Source of the DNA: Desmodus rotundus
Lineage: Eukaryota > Chordata > Mammalia > Chiroptera > Phyllostomidae
Assembly (NCBI RefSeq): GCF_022682495.2
Contig: NC_071388.1
Coordinates: 11,561,171-11,625,170, forward strand
Reading direction: 5' to 3'
DNA length: 64,000 nt
Both the position numbers and the translations under genes were made by a program. The notes beneath the pieces are model-generated. The model made no database searches. It was not told the DNA's origin and saw only the letters and a program-made list of their open reading frames with translations. Each line of letters starts with the position of its first letter. The stretch's first letter is position 1. This document shows, one piece after another, positions 23,261 to 35,544 of this stretch.

Positions 23261-26085
23261 CCCCCATCATTATGTTTCTTTATAATCTGTTATTTTTTCT
23301 TTACAATTTTGAATTATTTGTTTTTCTATTCTCAGAAAGTAAAGTTGTCTCACAGGGAGCTGACTAGCTGCGACTGAACACCAGGTAGGAAACACAGAAT
23401 GTGAAATTAGGCCCAGAAAAGGAATAAAAAAGCCCGATACCCAAATGCCACTCAGAAGGAGAGTCATCCATAAAGAAGACAAAGCAAGAGACATTCCTGA
23501 GAGGATAAAGCAAGATAAGAACTATTGGGAAAAAAAAGAAAAAAAGAGTCATTCACAGTATCGAAGCTGAGTGTTACATCCTAGGACGCGCGGATCAGCG
23601 CGAGGTACTGCCAACCTTTAGGTAAATTACATTTCCCAGCTGAACGGCACGCCTTACCTCTGAACATTGCTGTTGTGATTGTGTTTATTATGTTTGCCTT
23701 TTCACTTTCCAGTAAAATATTCTCTGGAAACATTGATTTCTCAGCGTGAACACAGTTTCTGCAGACACCAATCTTTCTAGATGTATGTCTTACATAATTG
23801 CCCTGATACCAAAAATACACACAAATATACAGGAAATTTTCTATTATCGATGTCTTACTTTAGAGATAAGTTTAAAAAGGATGAAATATTCTAAAAAATA
23901 TATAAACATTTATTCATTAATTTCATAATAATAATAACAATAAATTAATTGAATGTGAATTACCTGAATCTAGTGCTATCTTTTTAATGTTTTATATTTA
24001 TATCCTCCGTGAAGTCAGTAAGAATCAACTTCTTCTTTTATTTTCCCAATTATAATTTTGAAAATTCAATCTTGAATAAAATGTGTATCGTGACGAAGCC
24101 AAAGGCAAGTAGCATTTTCTTCCATGCAAACTGAGCTGGTCTGGTTGTTTCTGTGCTCATTGACCTGCTTCCCTTTCTTACTACATTAATAGTACAGCAC
24201 CACTGATAGCGCTGCATTATAAGGGAAAAGTTCATCTTAGAATCCCAAATGCAAATTTTAGAAGTCCCATATCTTTGCATGGGCACTAAAACCACTGGGT
24301 AAGTTAGAGCTTACATCCTGTCATCAAAACTAATATTTCTGGAGCTTCTCAGAAATAAAATCGCCAAATTATTTTTGGCTTCATCAAGGTTTTTGTATGT
24401 GCTTACTACTAAAAATAAGTTCAAAAAATCAAGGGTTTGGGTTTCATTTTAAGTGAGACTTAAACATAAGAAATATAATATCTTTACTAAGCAGCTACAG
24501 AAACAGAACCAGGCCATCACTATTAAATTAGTTTGAAAACTAGGTTTGAATTTACGTATTTGAGAAATCACAACCCATGGAAACAGTCACTATGCCAGGG
24601 CAAACCGTGGCAGGTCTATGCTTTTTGGTTTTTTCCTTCTCACATACACTTCCACAGTAAGTACTAAGTAGAGGTGAAGGACAGAAACATGGTAAACAAT
24701 AAAATTATATTAGACCATTCTTATGTGTTCACATCACAATAGTAAACTTTTTCCCTTAGATCCTTAATTTTCTCCCTAAAATAAGCTCCTTAATTTTTTT
24801 ATTGCCTAGAGCCAGAGTTTGTAACTTTCCTATATGCTACATCTTTCTCTATATTTCTTCTCATGGAAATAAATCGATATATCTAGAACCCTTGCATTCT
24901 GAGAATATTAATTCTGGAATGGAAATAAGGCTAGTTAATCCTCCTAGCTCTGCTTACGTGGAAGACGAAGAAACTTAAAACTTTCCAACCGTGGTAACTT
25001 CTAGACCATTTTCTCCCAGACTTTTCAGTGGGCTCCAGAAAGAAGGGCCAGCAGCTTCCTTCTCTGTTACCTATTGGTACAGCGTCATGAGCTTAGGTGT
25101 TCGGCTCTCTGGAAGTGCTTGAAGAGTCACAAAACCTACTGAATTTTCTAAGCATCCTGGCTTTGTAATGTCCTTGGTTACTGGACATTTTCAGTCCTGT
25201 GGATTTGTGGGCTGGCCCGTTAAGTCTGCAATCATATTTTCTGCCTCGTTGCCTGAAAGCCGGGAAGGAGATGCACACTTAAGGAATGCATACATATCTT
25301 TTTTCTCCTAAAACTGGAAGATGGCGGTGGCATGATATTAAGCCATTCACCGTCCATGAAGATTTGTGTTTTGTAGAAAGGAAAATCATGGTTAACTGAG
25401 ACCTATTGTTCTGTAAGTTATTTAAACTCACAAGCATGCTCTTTAAGGACAGGTAGTAAGTATGATTCATGGAGCCAGTATCATCCATGGAAAAGAGGGA
25501 GGACTTTATTATTGGTGCTTTCCAAAAACAAAATAATGTTACATATTCAGGCATAGCTAATTCTGAGAATGAAGGGAAATCAAAATATCAACTGTATTAC
25601 ATATATACTAAAAATGGCATCATATATGGTAAACATTTCATATACATGGTGTTAAAATTGCCTGAAGTTAAAGAAAACCTGTTACATGTGTTCTGTGGTT
25701 GTTGGCAAATAGAAACGTCTTAGCGTTTTCAGGCCATGATAAAATGCTTCTGAAGTTATCCTCGGTTTTCTAACATGCAATACGTCTTTGGAAAAAAATG
25801 TTGTTTTATTCTGCATTCTTACATACTTTTCTTCCAAAGTTATAACAATTTTTGTATTCAAAAGACTATAATACAGGATTCCACAGTGTTGAATAACTGC
25901 ATAGAAGCTTTAACTTGCATGTAAAGAAACACATTGAATAAAAGCATTTTGAGTGTTTTTCTTTTTGTTCCTTTCACAGGAAACTTGGAAAGAAATATTT
26001 TGTTATAATTATGTAAAGTTTATTGTTTACAGTCTTTAACATCCATTGACTTTTTCACTTTATTCTTTAAATTCCATATTCTTAT
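23261..26085. other. Unassigned sequence, no gene seen
   Basis: About 2.8 kb without a recognised element. A mini CpG cluster, 'GGACGCGCGGATCAGCGCGA', sits near 23584. Short frames on both strands match nothing I know. Confidence 0.4.
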
Positions 26086-26100
26086 AATGCTCGTATTTTA

Positions 26101-26437
26101 TTTTATTTTTAATATTTTATTGATTAATTTTTATAGTTGTCCCAATCTTTTCCCCTTTGTCCCCCTCCCCCTGGCACCCCTCTTCCCTCCGCCACTCCCT
26201 TCCCCTTAGTTCATGTCCATGGATCGTACTTTGGCTTCTCCATTTCCTATACCAGCCTTAACATCCTCCTGTCTATTTTGTATCTACCAGTTATTCTCCC
26301 TCTTCCCCTCCCTGCTGATAACCCTCCAAATGATCTCCATAACTATGATTCTGTTCTTGTTCTGGTTGTTTGCTTAGAAAAAGATCAAAACTATGAACAT
26401 TAAAAAGGCAACAAATTCACAACTATCAACTGAATCT
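26101..26437 (-). mobile_element. HAL1/LINE-1-type insertion with 5' inversion
   Basis: 26101-26377 is an antisense 3' UTR of the same type as the HAL1-like element at 50564 (both have a GCCAAAG...CCATGGAC...TGAAC series). At 26378 the sequence switches to the sense strand of the ORF1-ORF2 spacer: 'AAAAAGATCAAAACTATGAA' to 'TATCAACTGAATCT'. This is the layout expected from twin priming. Flanks 26086-26100 and 26438-26452 are a probable 15-bp target duplication differing by four transitions. Confidence 0.75.
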
Positions 26438-26452
26438 AACGCTCATGTTCTA

Positions 26453-27470
26453 AAGTAGGAGAAAGCTCTCTAAACTCAGCAGCTACCGCAATATAACACA
26501 TGCAATTTAAGAACCCCATTTACCCCTTAAGCTGTGAAAGTCATTCATAGCTTCCAATTATACCACTCAGATCATTAACAGGTAATAATATGTGCACACG
26601 TTGTGTACTTTCCGACCACTTGAACCAGTTTATTTTCTCATTAGTGGCATACATGCCAGTGTGTATCATATCCGCCAACTCCCCATCGCTGGAAAATATT
26701 TGTGCTAGGCCAACCTCACCTCACAAAACTTTAACAAGAAATTGCAGAACTTGGCTGCTTTGAAAAGACTTCGGTGCTCTCCAGTGTATCTTGTGGATTT
26801 TCTGCTTTTGACATTTTTCTTGAAGACAGAACATGGCTATAAAGAATTAAATGTTAAAAGCATATTAATGAATTTTTGCACTGTATTCATAGCTTTCAGA
26901 AGACAGTCATATCTTACCACTAAGTTATGGATACAAGGGCTGCAAAAGACTTTAAAATTGTTTCTTATTCTTTGTAAGTAATGGATATTAGAGGAGCCAA
27001 TTATAAGATTTTTTCCCTTCATAGTTAGATGCCTGAAATCAGAGTAGCTGTTATCACCACCACATGCCTGTTAGATCCAGGGATAGGTTTTTAAATGAGG
27101 GCAGCAACATAACAAGCTATCACTCTGCCCAGCTGAGATGCTTTTGCAGGGTGAGTTTTTGGTTTTAACGAGGAACTGCGGCAATCCGACCTTGACACTT
27201 TCAAAATCATTCTTCCCAGTGATTTTAGTAGGTCTTCCTATTTCAGATCTTCCCAAATGCCTCTTTATCCCCAGGAGCACTGATTTTATTTAAACTAACA
27301 TTTGCATAGGAGCATTTTGCTCACTCGCCCCTGGTCCCCCTCTTCCTCAGGCCATTTTAGTGCTCAGGAATAATAGGATTCCGCTGTTTTAATTCAGAAG
27401 AAGTTTTCATAGAATAATCATTCAAGCCCTTCAAAGGCTTTTTATTTTTTCTCTTCCAAACCCAAACTAA
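26453..27470. other. Unassigned sequence
   Basis: No gene or named repeat seen over about 1 kb. Confidence 0.4.
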
Positions 27471-27471
27471 A

Positions 27472-27645
27472 ACCCTGGTCTGGTAGCTCATTTGGTTAGA
27501 TTATCCTCCCAATACGACAAGGTTGCAGGTTCTATCCCCGGTCAGAGCACATACAAGAAGCAACCAGTGAAGGCACAACTAAGGGGAACAAATCGCAGTC
27601 TCTCTCTCTCTCTTTTTCTCAAATAAATAAATAAAATTAAAAAAA
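27472..27645 (+). repeat. Ves-type tRNA SINE
   Basis: Head ACCCTGGTCTGGTAGCTCAT, promoter part 'GGTTGCAGGTTCTATCCCCG', then 'CAGAGCACATACAAGAAGCA', 'CAACCAGTGAAGGCACAACT', a CT tract and an AAATAAATAAATAAAAT tail. A different bat SINE subtype from the copy at 18681. Target duplication unclear. Confidence 0.85.
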
Positions 27646-28507
27646 CTGAAACTGTGTATATGTGTGCATGTGTATTTTATAAGGGATAAACTTGAGATAA
27701 GCATAAGTGCTCCTGCCAAACTGCTATTTGACTCCTGACTATTGACCCTGCAGCACAAAATTATCCTCCCCCAAGGAAAGAGAGAAGAACAACCAGTGAT
27801 CTATTGCCCACACATTTAGAAACACTTATTATTAACAGTTCAATAGAAGAGTTTATGGTCTGGCAATCTTCAAGCTTCTCTCTGTATACTTACCACAGAA
27901 CCCCAAAGTATTAACCGGGACACATATTCAAGACACCCGCTTCTCTTGTGTACAGATATGATCATATGGCTAAGTATCAGCCGGTGGCTTATAAACAGAA
28001 ATGATGTGAGAAATGAAGTGTCAGGTCTTTAAAAGATAGCTGCTTACTCTCTTGTTATTTCTTTTCTTCTTCCTCTGGGTTGTATGCCATCTTCGAAGAG
28101 GCAGACAAATACCACACACTAAGGGGGTGGGGGGACCCTTAGATTAGGTAGGGACACAGAGGGGTATCCATTAGAGCTAGATGAGGTCAGCCTCTAGTTT
28201 AACTTACACAGTCAGCCTTTTTAATTGTGAAAACTGTCAAACAAAAAATAGAGAAAATAACATCCATGTATGTACCACCCAGAATTAGCAAAAGCTAAAT
28301 TAAGGTAATCCACTATAAATAGTTTATTTTTCCTCCCTTCTTATAAGTTATTGCTGTTTTGAATTTAGTGTATATCTTTCCCAGTTGTGTTCTTGTAAAT
28401 GTACTGTAAACGTGTGTGTCAAACAGAAACATTTTTATTACATTTGAAAATTTTATATGAAGGATATCATATTATCCACTGGATTCCCAAACTTTCTTGT
28501 TAAAAAC
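27646..28507. other. Unassigned sequence
   Basis: No gene. The 28210-28490 part ('ATGTATGTACCACCCAGAAT') may be an old LINE-1 or LTR piece, but I could not place it. Confidence 0.35.
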
Positions 28508-28585
28508 TTTAAAATTAAATTTATTGGGATGATATTGATTAATAAAATTATATAGGTTTCAAGGGAACAACTTTCTTTTTTGTGT
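28508..28585 (-). mobile_element. Short LINE-1 3' end, antisense
   Basis: 'TTTATTGGGATGATATTGAT' and 'TATATAGGTTTCAAGGGAAC' match the antisense LINE-1 3' terminus seen also at 49226 ('TTTATTGGGGTGACATTGGT'). Confidence 0.65.
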
Positions 28586-30589
28586 TAGTGTGCTAAATTC
28601 ATTTAATTTTACAATGCTTGTGGATACATTTTGAATCTCTTTGTCATTATTTTATTTGTGTGTGTTTTAACAAACCTCGATTTTCTTTGCTTCACCTTAT
28701 CTTCTTTCTGGCAATCTGTTGAGATAATCGAGTTTTGTTTTAGCATACATCTTCTGTACTGATTTGCCAGTCACACCTGTAAAATGGAGACATCCGTAAC
28801 AGTGTCGACAATAAAAATAAAGCAGAAAGCCACTTTAGAAACTCATGCATTATTCATATAATCTAAGACACATTAAAAATTTCTATTTTTCTCTTGGATA
28901 TGACAATAAAAGCAATTAAACATATTTTTAGATCCACCTTATTTTTTTATTTTGTTTTTAAAATCAATATTTATGTAGTTTCACCAAAATGCTTTATTGA
29001 TTTCTTTCTTCTCCAGTAATTCTGGTGGTCTGCACTTGTCTGGGTTAAATCTTCCTTTTGTGAAGCATGTACTTTAGTAATACTTCTTGCAGTGGCCCTG
29101 TGGTAGTGAGACCCAGCCTCAGAAGGTCGAGTGAAATGCTCATTATGCAGTTTTCCCCCTCAAATACCCACCCCCCCACACAATTAAAAGTAAGATCTTG
29201 CCTATTAGTATATTGTCTCTAGCAATGGTTAAAATAGCCCTTGAAATACAAAAATTCCCAGGAAATCTAAATTGCTGGTTTTGTTTACATAAATTTTATT
29301 GAATAATGCTAAGTAGTATGGAGAGACTTAATTTCAGAGGCTTGAATTCATACATAGAAAATTTATTCTAAGTTAGAAAGAAGTGTTGTTAGGTTGTGTT
29401 TATAATAAGAGGTCAACAATGAAAGAATGGATAAAGATAAAACTAATTTAAAAATACTATTTCTTATTTTCTTAAAACATTGAGTGAAAATAATATTAAA
29501 CAGTAATATGTAACCTAAGTTTTCCTCATGGAAATTTAATTTTATTCTTTTAACTAAAAACCATCATTTCATTTTTATACAAATTCTATTTTCTAACTGA
29601 ACCCCTACTCTGTCTATGTCTGAAATGCAGAAGTGTGTCTTTTTGTGATGGCAAGTTGATGTAATTGTCTTCATTTAATTATTTCTATCTTAAAGGCTTT
29701 TTTGTAATCTGCTGCTGTGTATTAAGTAGGATTGAAATTAATAAAGTTTCTAGTACAAACTATTAAAAATAACATGTTTATTGGCAATCGATGTCATTTT
29801 CAGCTATAAGGTTGCAATTAATAGAGAGGAAGGTTATATTTAAAATTGAAATTAGGGATATACTGTTATGAATGAATAAACAGAAAAAGGATAGCTTCTT
29901 CTCTAGGTGTCAATAGCCACATTTTGCAAAGCACACACAGGTAGACGTGTACTACCATATGTGTCTTTTTGCGTTGTCAAGCCAGTGAGTTCACTCCTTT
30001 TTAAATTTATAAACATTTAAGGCAGAAACCTGGGAACCATTCTGGCTACTCCCTGCCCCTTACCATTTGTATCTGGTGCGCTCTAGCACGCATGTCAAAA
30101 CTTGTCCTAAAAAATAAATCTGATGTGACCCGGACAGTACACAGTATAACATGATTCACTGTATTACAAAATATTAAAAATGTTCATATGTGCTGTATCA
30201 CGAAAAATATGTTTAAAGCACCGATGCTTCCCATATGGCGATCCCTATACCCAGAAACATTGTAGTTTTAGTCCTTAACAGATGAAGGCGAGCAGGCGGA
30301 GACCCAGCTTGGAGACTGCAGGGTGGAACATAGGGGTGGTAATTAAATGAATTCTGCCAGTGCATTTTTCTTTAACTCCATATTTTCATAACATTTTTAG
30401 TTACTTTTTTTAAAGGAAAAAACTTCGTTCTTAGAACTTCTTTCTTAGAACTTTTTGGGGGTCGTTGTTTCAAAGTAGAAATAATATAATAAGGCAGTAG
30501 ATAGCATAGGAGACATTTATGTGGAGAAGAATTTCTTGTTTTAACCTTCAGATGTCAAATAAAGATAGATGAAGAAACATAGTTTTTAA
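28586..30589. other. Unassigned AT-rich sequence
   Basis: About 2 kb, AT-rich, with no reading frame of 60 codons on either strand and no repeat I can name with confidence. The stretch 28950-29120 could be decayed antisense LINE-1. Confidence 0.4.
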
Positions 30590-31035
30590 TTAGACATTCT
30601 CAGTCATATGGCAAAGATGGTGCTATGTATTTATCACCCTACTTCTTCCTGGACAGGGAAAGACAATGATTCTCAAGTTCCTTTGAGTTTATGTTTATCA
30701 TCATGTGACAAAGTTCTGACCAATGGTGTGTGGGAATATTGAAGGTATTTGCAGGCATAACTCTTAAAACAGTAACTCATTTGATGCTCTAATTCCCTTT
30801 TCCCACCCGAAAGTGACTCTGGAGGCCACTTGCACCGAGTGACATAACTATAAAATGGAAGTGGCCTGGTTCCTAAGTGGCTGTTTGGAGGAGAGCTGCT
30901 GAGTAAAGCTCAGAGACCCTCGCACCCATATTAGACTGTGATGTGAATAAGCAAGAAACTTTTATTACAGTAAGCCAGTGAGATGTTGACATGTATTTGT
31001 TGCTGCAATATACGTAGCTACCTTATTCTGATTGA
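30590..31035 (+). mobile_element. Probable MaLR/ERVL LTR
   Basis: Ends with an LTR-like series: 'AGACTGTGATGTGAATAAGC', 'AAGAAACTTTTATTACAGTA', 'AGCCAGTGAGATGTTGACAT', 'GTTGCTGCAATATACGTAGC'. This parallels the 3' part of MaLR/ERVL LTRs (ATAAACTTTTATTG...AAGCCACTGAGAT). Family name and 5' border are uncertain. Confidence 0.5.
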
Positions 31036-34000
31036 TCCTGAAAATATAAAACAAAAACTAAAATATTCCAGAATAATGAAGAAATTCAATCAAGTGGTGA
31101 AGACTCAGGCAGGTATCGGAGGCTAGAAAGATGGTAGTCACTATTGCACAGTGAAAAAGATAATTGCTTACACTTGTATGTGCAGTTACTTGAGAGGAAG
31201 CTTATACAACCAGGAACCATGGAGAGAGAAAGGAAAGCACGAGTGGGTGTGCCTGTTATCGACTGTCCTTGACAAATTATTGCAAGAGAAAGTTAATTTC
31301 AAAAATGAGTTGGCAGGTTTATGAGCAGATAGGAAAGAAAATAGGGAGGGTAGCGGTTTTGCCCCTTAGATTGCAAACAGTAAGGGGTGGGACTACACAG
31401 GGTAAACGACAGGGTCCTGTTACGGTCATCAGTTTGTTAAATTCACATGGAGACAAGAACAGACTGATGTCTGTGGTATTTAATACAACCCTCAACTGAA
31501 TAAAGGAACTGAAGACAAAAGAGTTTAAGGTGTTGTCTTCCTACACTTTATACTAGTTTATCTTAAGTAAACATCATTCAGGTGAGAGATAGGCATGATG
31601 ACCCGAACAAGGAAATCAATTAGTTTTGTGATTTAAATCAAGGAAAGAACTCCGGGTAAGGTTTCTTCTGGTTTAGGGAATGGACTGGAATTAAACAGAG
31701 CAGAAGCCTACTCGGTTTTTGACAGAAATATAATGCCAAAATCCTGACTGTTTAACACTAAAAATAAGATTTGGTTTTCATTATTGATGGAAAGCATCTC
31801 CTAAGGAATTCGCATTTCAGATGTAGACTGAAGTAAGTCCACGGACAATCCCAGAACCTGTGGTCAAGGAGAACAGGTTTAAGGGAGTTGCTTCCCCAGA
31901 GAAAGAGAGAAAGGGCCTAATTAAGAATCTCCCCCAGCCCCAGAGTAACGTGTTTTCATAATAGCTGCCCAGTGAGATGTCAGGATTTCTATTAACCCAT
32001 GACTGCTGCACGACCCCCACTTTTCTCACTTCCGATCGGACATGTTTACTGTGGGCGTTCTCTCCCTATATCAGGTGTTCACAGACAACTTACCATTTTA
32101 GCTGATAGGTCATTGTCCCTAAAACATCCATATACAGACCCATGAGAGACTATTACACATACCTGATGATCCTGGTCTTTAACATAAGCAATGATGTGAT
32201 AACAATGAATAGGATTGATCATCCTTTGGGAGGTGGCAAGTATGATCCATACATAAAAAGAATGAAATAGTTTGGTGACCAGAATAGTGGACTGCTGGAG
32301 AGACACTGGTAGGTTTCCGCCAAATTGTGTATCTGAGTCTGGCTAATGGGATGTGGGTGGAGGGATGTTGGCCAATTTGAGGCCTAGATCTTCCAGTCCG
32401 ACAGGTGTGCTTGGAAGCCTTGTATTCCAGGTGACAGATCTACAACATCATTAAATTTGTTGAGCATTATTTAGTGTTTATTACACAGAAATAAATGGAA
32501 ACACACTCATATATACTCACATATACAAATGCAGACTCCTTTGTGATATAACCACTTCCTATTATTATGTATTAAGAAATGTTTCTTAGAGAAAATAGTT
32601 CAGGAATGTTGGGAAAGCATGAAATAATCTTAAGACATTACTTCTGAAATAGTAACCAGTGGGAACTTGGGGGAAGTGTGACCCCATTGAGATTTTTCTC
32701 TGTAAAACATCTATAACGAGATCCAATTTTCCTATCATTTGGAGGATGAGCAATGATTCATGAAAGAACAAGAAGACCTGACATATGGGAGTGGTTGATA
32801 ATTGTTAAGTATTAGTGGTAATGCTATTTATTTTCAGAATGGACAGAAATTATTGAGAAGATATTATTTTTTAAATGGTAAAAGTGATGTACCTCAAATA
32901 GGACATTAGGTTCACTTGCTGCTAATATCTGACCCTCACAGAATGTGTCATTTGACGATTTCTTTCCTAAATTTTCACATCTAAACAGTAGAAAAGAAAG
33001 TAACACAATATATGTTCCATATTCTGGACACCAAGTGAGATTGTTTTGGGGGTCCAACTCACTGGGGTCCAGCGGTGGGGCTCAGAGAGGTTAGAGGACG
33101 CAGCGGATGAAAGGAGACCTCAAAGTAGCAGATCAGGAACCTGTTACGGGCTGGTTGAGCCTCTGCTCAGAACTCCAGTCCTTGCTCTCTATTTTATAAT
33201 TACAAAGGCTTCTTGTTCCGTGTCTTAAGATAAGAAACTGGTACGGACCCAAAGTTTTAGAGCAAGCGTGTAATTATTTAGGAACATTGCCTTGGGGCTG
33301 AGTCATTTGGCTGTTATTTTTTATTATCTATTTTCCCCGTTATTTTGCCCTGATTTCCTTTGTGCAGTCTTCCTTTGATTGCTTGTTTTCCATCAGCATC
33401 CTTGTCATCTTAAAAGTTTAGCATTGACAAAATATTTCCTAAAGTCAACACTAATTAATCTGTTGACAGTATGCCACCTGAACCCACAAATAGAATAAAA
33501 AACAAGACATTAAATTATACTGATTGAAATAGATTTCCTTCTAACATTCTGTAGATAAAAAGAAATTATTTAAGTACACTTTTGAAAATAATAGACATTA
33601 AACTCTTGCAAAACAACATTTTTGTTAGCTAATTGTAAATGAATGAGAAACATATGGATTAAGTTTCCATCAAAACACACACATTTAAAATTCAACAGAA
33701 TTTGTTTGGCAAAAGTCTTTTTTTATTTTGCCAATTTCAAAATATTTGAAAACAATTTGAGAGTTCTTTTCAAACATAAAAAGTCACAGGATATTTATTA
33801 TTTTACAAACTCAACAAAAAAGAGAAAAAACTACAAAGTGACTTCTACAGAAAAAATTATCAAGTGAGTAGGGTTGTAATCTTAATAGCCCATGTATTAT
33901 TTCGAATCTAATTACCTGACGGAAAAGAACATCATGTTCTGAAAATTACAAGTATGTTGGAAAACTAAGGAAAATATTAAAAACCCAAGAGATGAAATTG

Positions 34001-34040
34001 TGTTGCTTATCCTGAAATATAAAAAGGGCAGATTTTCTTT
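31036..34040. other. Unassigned; scattered old LTR-like pieces
   Basis: No gene found. 32320-32450 ('GAAGCCTTGTATTCCAGGTG') resembles another MaLR/ERVL LTR piece. 33039-33240 ('CTGGGGTCCAGCGGTGGGGC') has the look of an ERV LTR end but I could not classify it. The rest is AT-rich spacer. Confidence 0.35.
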
Positions 34041-34050
34041 CAATAATTTA

Positions 34051-34204
34051 TTTATTTTTTATTTTAAAAATATTTTATTTCTATATCTATTTATGTTAGG
34101 GAGTGGGTAAGGGAAGGAAAAATAGGAGAGTGTACAAATGTGTACAAATACATTTGTACACGCCCCCAACTGGGGACCTGGTCTACAACCCAGGCATGTA
34201 CCCT
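34051..34204 (-). repeat. Ves SINE, tail-side half (split by LTR)
   Basis: Antisense Ves SINE up to 'CAACCCAGGCATGTACCCT', where the normal sequence would go on 'GACTGGGAATTGAACC'. That continuation lies 1 kb away at 35214. The AT-rich left border CAATAATTTA (34041-34050) is matched by CAAATAATTTA at 35288-35298, giving the SINE's own target duplication. It contains an odd internal hairpin at 34130-34161. Confidence 0.9.
34130..34161. repeat. Perfect inverted repeat (11-bp arms) in SINE
   Basis: GTGTACAAATG (34130-34140) and CATTTGTACAC (34151-34161) pair exactly around the 10-base loop TGTACAAATA, which itself repeats part of the left arm. The other Ves copies here lack this. Confidence 0.88.
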
Positions 34205-35209
34205 TGTAAGAGGGTGCAGCCAGGGCTTCCCCCAAAGAAGGGATTTGAAATGGGGTCCAGAACTCAGGGTGTCCTGGAAATATAGAAATATTGGATATCC
34301 CCACCCTCAAAAGTCTGGACTGGGGGATGGGACATATGGAGCAGGGCCATTGAAAGTTAATTTGCATGTCAATAACAGCAAGATATTTCTTACCTGATAT
34401 GCAAAAATGGTTATTTTGCATATCAATAAGTCTAGCCAGGAAGATGGGTGTGACTTTAACTCGTGATGTAACTGGGAGGTAGTTCCCCTGGTTACAGAAC
34501 CTGCGTGAAAGCTTGGAGATGGTTTGCTCCACCCCAGGGCCCAGACTAAATATGGCAGCCAAGAAAGGCTGAAAATATAGGAGTGCTAGCCCATGTAGCC
34601 ATTTGTGGGAGGAGTTGGAAATGGGGTTACGGAGGAAATTCCAGGCTGGGATTTAAACTAAAGGCTGCCCCCCAGGATACTAGAGACACAATGCAGGACA
34701 ATGAGAGAGGACAATGCAAGACCATGCAGGAAGGAAAGGGGTGAAAGGACCCTTGCTGGTGGACCCTGAGAAGCTGCCATGTGATTTTGGATTAAGAACT
34801 GGAGATCGTGGCTGCAACACAGCTGATGGCGCTGGGGGCTGTGGGAGACCTACAGTCCCAGCCGAGCACCGATTACTGGGAGGAACTGGGAGGGTAGCCA
34901 AGCTACGGACTTCTATTTCCTTTCCCTGAGATATGATGCCCCTGACTGGCCTGGTTAGCAAAGGCAGGACTGTGTGTGTTTGTGGGTGTTTTAAAGGACT
35001 TTAGGATTTTAACAATGACGTTCTGCCATAACTCTAGACCTGTATAACTTTTGAATAAATAGTTCCTTTCCTTATTACCAAACTCTGGCATTGAGAGCCA
35101 CAATTCCTAAGGGTGGTGGGCAAAGAACCACAGTGACAAAAAGACCCTGGGGGAGGGGTCATGTTTCGGTAACAGTATTTGGGCCCCCCAGTGGGTCCAT
35201 TTGGTAACA
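34205..35209 (+). mobile_element. Solo ERV LTR inserted in a Ves SINE
   Basis: A 1005-bp LTR beginning TGTAAGAGGG and ending TTGGTAACA, flanked by a 4-bp duplication CCCT (34201-34204 and 35210-35213). Removing LTR plus one CCCT restores the SINE order. A polyA signal AATAAA is at 35054-35059, followed by a GT-poor stretch and then the terminal part. No internal retroviral sequence is present, so it is a solo LTR left by recombination between two LTRs. A four-base duplication fits gamma/epsilon-like (class I) ERVs. Its 93-codon and 167-codon frames are not retroviral genes. Confidence 0.93.
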
Positions 35210-35287
35210 CCCTGACTAGGAATTGAACTGGAGACCTTTTAGTTCACAGACTGAAGCTCAACCCACTGAGCCACATTAACTAGGGCT
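35210..35287 (-). repeat. Ves SINE, head-side half (split by LTR)
   Basis: Continues the SINE of 34051-34204: 'CCCTGACTAGGAATTGAACT', 'GGAGACCTTTTAGTTCACAG', 'CTCAACCCACTGAGCCACAT' and the head 'TAACTAGGGCTC'. It is followed by about 240 bases of AT-rich spacer. Confidence 0.9.
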
Positions 35288-35544
35288 CAAATAATTTAAA
35301 AATATATTTCTTATTAATATGAATGATCACTTATTGAACTTAAAATTGTAGAATAAAATGTACTGTGCATCATTGGTTTTAAATAGTAATTAACCACTTT
35401 GATTTTAGGTCTTATAAAATTAAGCAAAATTCTATTTAAATTTGATTGGAATCAGTGGGAAAAATGTAAGATGATTCTATTAGACAAGACTTTTGGTTTA
35501 ATTGTAGAAACCCTACTTGAATTATCTTACACAAAAACATTTTT

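Noticed and set aside
23012..23377. 121-codon proline-rich frame.
   Set aside because: It is the C-rich antisense strand of a LINE-1 3' UTR.
33039..33330. Possible ERV class II LTR end ('GGGGTCCAACTCACTGGGGT').
   Set aside because: No borders, no polyA signal placed with confidence, and no second copy in the window to compare.
34059..34562. The longest open frame in the window (167 codons, minus strand).
   Set aside because: It crosses the SINE-LTR border and reads antisense through the solo LTR. No protein family resemblance and no retroviral motif.
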